Shown here: positions 60,923 through 64,000 of the stretch, one piece after another
Numbering within the stretch: the first letter of the stretch is position 1
Layout: every line of letters starts with the position of its first letter
Assembly: GCA_021847345.1 (NCBI GenBank)
Contig: JAJZTW010000001.1
Location: 1 to 64,000, forward strand
From: Pseudomonadota bacterium
GTDB taxonomy: Bacteria; Pseudomonadota; Gammaproteobacteria; Burkholderiales; Burkholderiaceae_C
Direction of reading: 5' to 3'
Length of the DNA stretch: 64,000 nt
Made by a program: the position numbers and the translations under genes
Notes under the pieces: model-generated
The model's database searches: none
What the model saw: only the letters and a program-made list of their open reading frames with translations
Told to the model about the DNA's origin: nothing

Positions 60923-60990
60923 CGAGGGCTCCACGCGACAGCCGGCTCGCGGCGCGCCCTCGCGCGCGGCGGACGAGCCCGGCCGTGACC

Positions 60991-61866
60991 CTATTTGAAC
61001 ACGACCGTCTTGTGGCCATTGCGCAGGATGCGGTGCTCGACATGCCAGCGCACGGCACGCGCCAGCACCTGGTTCTCGACGTCCTGGCCGACCGCCGTCA
61101 GCTCGGCCGCGTCCAGGCTGTGATCGACTCGCTGCACGTCCTGCTCGATGATCGGGCCTTCGTCCAGGTCGGCGGTGACGTAGTGCGCGGTGGCACCGAT
61201 CAGCTTGACCCCGCGGTCGTGCGCCTGCTGGTAGGGGCGCGCCCCCTTGAAACTGGGCAGGAAGGAATGGTGGATGTTGATGGCGCGCCCGTCGAGCGCG
61301 GCGCAGAACTCCGGGCTCAGGATCTGCATGTAGCGCGCCAGCACCAGCAATTCGACCCGCTGCTCGCGCATCAGGGCCTCGATGCGCGACTCCTGCGCCC
61401 GCTTGGTCGCCGCGTCGGCTCCCGTCGGCAGCGGCTCGTGATGGAACGGCACCTCGTAGTGCGCGGCCAGCGCGGAGCAATCCGCATGGTTGGACACCAC
61501 GCCCACCACTTCCATCGGCATCTGCCCGGCACGCCAGCGAAACAGCAGGTCGTTGAGGCAGTGGGCCTGGCGGCTGACGGCGATCAGCACCCTGGGACGC
61601 CGCGCCAGCGCATGGATCGACGCCTGCATTCCGAAGCGCTGACGCAGGTCGGCGAACAGCAGCTCGACCTTGTCCGCGCCGTCCAGATGGGCCGGCGCCG
61701 AGAAGTGCACGCGCATGAAGAACAAGCCGGTAGCCGGGTCCCCGAACTGCTGCGAATCCAGGATGTTGCAGCCGGCCTGGTAGAGCACGCCGGAAACCGA
61801 GTACACGATGCCCTTGGCATCGGCACAGGACAGGGTGAGGATGAAGTCGTGGGCAGCGGGGTTCAT
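60991..61866 (-). CDS. purU: Formyltetrahydrofolate deformylase PurU
   Basis: 291 residues. An N-terminal ACT domain (F-I-L-T-L-S-C-A-D-A-K-G-I-V) is followed by a formyltransferase domain with G-V-V-S-N-H-A-D, the catalytic His/Asp region I-N-I-H-H-S-F-L-P-S-F-K-G-A-R-P-Y and A-T-A-H-Y-V-T-A-D-L-D-E-G-P-I-I. It hydrolyses 10-formyl-THF to formate and THF, balancing C1 pools; the formate feeds PurT. The ACT domain senses Met/Gly in E. coli. It follows the isocitrate-dehydrogenase-like gene by 113 bp. Confidence 0.94.
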   Translation of the reverse strand: MNPAAHDFILTLSCADAKGIVYSVSGVLYQAGCNILDSQQFGDPATGLFFMRVHFSAPAHLDGADKVELLFADLRQRFGMQASIHALARRPRVLIAVSRQAHCLNDLLFRWRAGQMPMEVVGVVSNHADCSALAAHYEVPFHHEPLPTGADAATKRAQESRIEALMREQRVELLVLARYMQILSPEFCAALDGRAINIHHSFLPSFKGARPYQQAHDRGVKLIGATAHYVTADLDEGPIIEQDVQRVDHSLDAAELTAVGQDVENQVLARAVRWHVEHRILRNGHKTVVFK

Positions 61867-61979
61867 GGTGCGCGGCTGGGAGTCCGGGTGGCAAAGGGCG
61901 AGCCTGCTGCCGCCCAGGCTCCGCGGCGCCGCCGGCCATCGGCGGCGCTGGCGCATTCTAGGGAAACCCCCAGTCCGGC

Positions 61980-63026
61980 TCAGGAATCGCCGAGGCGTGC
62001 CACCACGGCCGCGGCGAACTCGCGCGTTCCGGCCTTTCCACCGAGGTCGCCGGTGCGCACGCCGTCGACATTGAGGGTGCGCTCGATGGCGCGTCGCAGG
62101 CGGTCGGCCAGGTCCTTGCGCCCGACATGGTCGAGCATCATGCCGGCGGCCAGCATCAGCGCCACCGGGTTGGCGATGCCCTTGCCGGCAATGTCCGGCG
62201 CCGAGCCGTGCACGGCCTCGAACATCGCCGCATCGCGCCCGATGTTGGCGCCCGGCGCCATGCCCAGCCCGCCGACCAGCCCGGCGCACAGATCCGACAG
62301 GATGTCCCCGAACAGGTTGGTGGTCACCAGCGCGTCGAACTGCCAGGGGTTGATGACGAGTTTCATGCAGCAGGCGTCGACGATCACGTCGTCCAGCGCG
62401 ATGCGGTCGGCGTACTTCTGCTGGTGCAGCTGGTAGGCGGTTTCCAGGAAGATCCCGGTCAATGCCTTCATGATGTTGGCCTTGTGCACCACGGTCATCT
62501 TCTTGCGCCCCAGCGCGATGGCCGTGGTGAAGGCGTAGTCCAGGATGTGCCGCGCCCCCTGCCGGGTGTTGACTCCCGTCGACATCGCCACGGCGTGCGG
62601 GTCGTCGTCGATCGGGATGTAGTGCTCGTAGCCCATGTACAGGCCCTCGACGTTCTCGCGGAACACCAGCAGGTCGATGTTGTCGAAACGCCCGCCAGGA
62701 ATCATGGTCCGGGCCGGGCGCATGTTCGCGTACAACTGGAAAGCCTCGCGCAGGCGCACGTTGGACGAGCGGTAGCCGCCGCCGGACGGCGTCTCCAGCG
62801 GGCCCTTGAGCGCCAGGCGGGTGCGCCGGATGCTGTCCAGCGTGGCTTCGGGAAGCGGGTCGCCGGCAGCCTTGACCCCGCCGAGCCCGGCGATCTGCGC
62901 ATCCCAGTCGAAGGGAGCGCCGAGCGCGTCGAGCACATGCAGCGTGGCGTCCATGATCTCGGGCCCGATGCCATCGCCGGCGATCAGGGTTGCGGGAATG
63001 CGGCTTGCGGGGGTGCTGTCGGCCAT
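61980..63026 (-). CDS. Isocitrate/isopropylmalate dehydrogenase family, probable NAD-dependent isocitrate dehydrogenase
   Basis: 348 residues from the ATG at 63026. Beta-decarboxylating dehydrogenase motifs: G-D-G-I-G-P-E, S-S-N-V-R-L-R-E-A-F-Q-L-Y-A-N-M-R-P (isocitrate-binding Ser/Arg), V-V-H-K-A-N-I-M-K and the metal Asp cluster N-L-F-G-D-I-L-S-D-L. The short length and R-E-N-V-E-G-L-Y pattern match NAD-type isocitrate dehydrogenases rather than the long NADP Icd; tartrate or isopropylmalate relatives are less likely. It is first in the leftward group with purU. It oxidises isocitrate to 2-oxoglutarate in the cytoplasm. Confidence 0.85.
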   Translation of the reverse strand: MADSTPASRIPATLIAGDGIGPEIMDATLHVLDALGAPFDWDAQIAGLGGVKAAGDPLPEATLDSIRRTRLALKGPLETPSGGGYRSSNVRLREAFQLYANMRPARTMIPGGRFDNIDLLVFRENVEGLYMGYEHYIPIDDDPHAVAMSTGVNTRQGARHILDYAFTTAIALGRKKMTVVHKANIMKALTGIFLETAYQLHQQKYADRIALDDVIVDACCMKLVINPWQFDALVTTNLFGDILSDLCAGLVGGLGMAPGANIGRDAAMFEAVHGSAPDIAGKGIANPVALMLAAGMMLDHVGRKDLADRLRRAIERTLNVDGVRTGDLGGKAGTREFAAAVVARLGDS

Positions 63027-63242
63027 GCCTTCGTCTCCTGGGTCATGCGTGGACTGCGCGGCGAGGATGCGCGCCGCAACCCAAGCATAAGCGCGCGCCA
63101 CTGACACGGACTTGACGCGGCGCGCCGCCCGCGCAAAACCGGCATTTCCAGCGGCCGAGCAAGGTCTTGCCGGCACGGCGGGAACTCGGCGACGCCCGGA
63201 CGTGTCCAACGGGGCAGGACCCCCGATCCGGAGCCACGAACC

Positions 63243-64000
63243 ATGCACTCCCGCACGCCGCCTACGCCGCCCACTCCGCGCAAGCGCCTGCTGGCAGGCC
63301 TGTTCGGTGCCTGGCTGGCCTGCGCCGCCGCTGCCGCCAATGCCACCGAGGCCGCCCCGCCGCCGTCGCCCGACCCCGCGCGCGCCGGCATGGTCGGAGA
63401 CGGCCCTGATGCCTGCAGCCGCGACGTGGAGTCGATTTCGCGGGAAATCGAGCGCTTCAACGCGATCCAGGTTCCCGATTCCCAGGCCCCCGAGCAACGC
63501 CTGTACTCCGTCAGCGACTTCGACCCCCGAAGCCTGCGCCTGGACCATGGCCGCTGCGTGGTCGATTGCAGCGGCGCGTACGAGAACAGGCAGCAGTTGC
63601 GGCGCATCGCGCAAGGGCCCTGCAGCTGGCGGCCCGGCAACTGGGGAGACACCATCCGCTTCACCGGCGGCTGCGCGCTCGATCAGAGCGAGATGAGCGG
63701 GGCGATCTGCTCGCAGGGAAGCATCTCCGTGGCCGACGAGCGGGGGCCCGAGGGAGCGCAGCTCCAGGTGCTCGCGCTCGACCCGGGCACGGCCTTCACC
63801 GGCGGCAACACCTGCGCAAGCACCTGCGTCACGCCGAAACTTCCCCCCGGAATGTGCCACTGGACCCTGTTCGACTGGGGCAGCAGCATCGCCAGGAGCC
63901 CCGCCCCCGAAGTGGCCTGCCTGCGCGACTACCACGAAATCCAGCAGCAGATCCACGACTACGACTCGGTGCTGGCCCCCGACGCGCTCCACCCCGAGAC
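63243..64000 (+). CDS. Cys-rich exported protein, cut by the right window edge
   Basis: An open frame from the ATG at 63243 (CGGAGCC upstream) runs without a stop to the window end (252 complete codons). The start is basic, then L-L-A-G-L-F-G-A-W-L-A-C-A-A-A-A-A-N-A, a good signal peptide. The mature part has about a dozen Cys residues (for example G-R-C-V-V-D-C-S-G, G-G-C-A-L-D, T-C-A-S-T-C-V), suggesting a disulfide-stabilised periplasmic or secreted protein. I recognise no domain. Confidence 0.7.
   Translation, partial: MHSRTPPTPPTPRKRLLAGLFGAWLACAAAAANATEAAPPPSPDPARAGMVGDGPDACSRDVESISREIERFNAIQVPDSQAPEQRLYSVSDFDPRSLRLDHGRCVVDCSGAYENRQQLRRIAQGPCSWRPGNWGDTIRFTGGCALDQSEMSGAICSQGSISVADERGPEGAQLQVLALDPGTAFTGGNTCASTCVTPKLPPGMCHWTLFDWGSSIARSPAPEVACLRDYHEIQQQIHDYDSVLAPDALHPE

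Overview
The window is GC-rich (well above 60%) chromosomal DNA of a proteobacterium, most likely a betaproteobacterium of the Burkholderiales. The support is family content: a DUF2844/DUF3443 pair, a BoxR-type regulator, a form II (S-L-M order) CO-dehydrogenase-like operon with coxD/coxE, a SoeABC-type sulfite dehydrogenase, recCBD, and paired type IV pilins behind a sigma-54 promoter. A facultative sulfur/chemolithotroph around Thiomonas or Rubrivivax would fit, but the sequence alone does not prove a genus. I see no rRNA, phage, insertion sequence or CRISPR array. One tRNA-Arg(CCG) is present.

Layout. 1-5.4 kb: the end of a TPR/glycosyltransferase-like gene, an Ohr peroxidase, SOS-controlled dinB and a sodium:solute symporter. 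5.4-12.8 kb: a cyclic-di-GMP block with a membrane GAF-GAF-GGDEF cyclase, a divergent GGDEF*-globin-like-GAF-EAL protein, an EAL-CBS-GGDEF protein and a small overlapping gene. 12.8-14.6 kb: two tandem type IV pilins with a sigma-54 promoter and a terminator, and a divergent HTH/Sel1 gene. 14.6-16.4 kb: the DUF3443/DUF2844 exported pair. 16.5-18.9 kb: DUF4863 and a BoxR-like HTH/shikimate-kinase regulator around two TGCA-N6-TGCA-like operators, then an enoyl-CoA hydratase. 18.9-23.6 kb: a leftward run of MarR, cytochrome b561, YceI, YceI, GST, LigB-like dioxygenase and esterase. 23.6-24.2 kb: a gap with an unassigned strong terminator (candidate small RNA) and palindromes before an AcoR-family sigma-54 activator. 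26.3-36.3 kb: a TSUP exporter and recCBD.

36.4-49.3 kb is a molybdenum-enzyme island. soeABC (bis-MGD sulfite oxidation at the membrane) is followed by mocA, which makes the cytosine-dinucleotide form of the cofactor. mocA faces a coxSLMDE operon whose enzyme needs that cofactor. The cox operon is divergent from an AcoR-like regulator that has lost its AAA+ domain. 49.4-54.7 kb: a P3A-type proton ATPase, an 18-bp perfect inverted repeat, a DUF4197 protein and an acyl-CoA synthetase. 54.9-58.9 kb: a 1322-residue GAF-PAS-PAS-GGDEF-globin-like-GAF-EAL protein related to the one at 8.3 kb. 58.9-64 kb: tRNA-Arg, a membrane-anchored cytochrome c, a leftward group (isocitrate-dehydrogenase family, purU, an NTF2-like protein and a hypothetical) and the start of a Cys-rich exported protein cut by the window edge.

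Themes: four c-di-GMP proteins beside a type IV pilus locus suggest control of surface behaviour. SoeABC, the CO-dehydrogenase-like enzyme, cytochromes b561 and c, and the proton ATPase suggest respiratory use of inorganic or C1 electron donors. The least explained items are the globin-like module between GGDEF and EAL, where the candidate proximal His is kept in one paralogue and is Gln in the other, the orphan terminator transcript near 23.8-24.0 kb, and several clear but unassigned operators.
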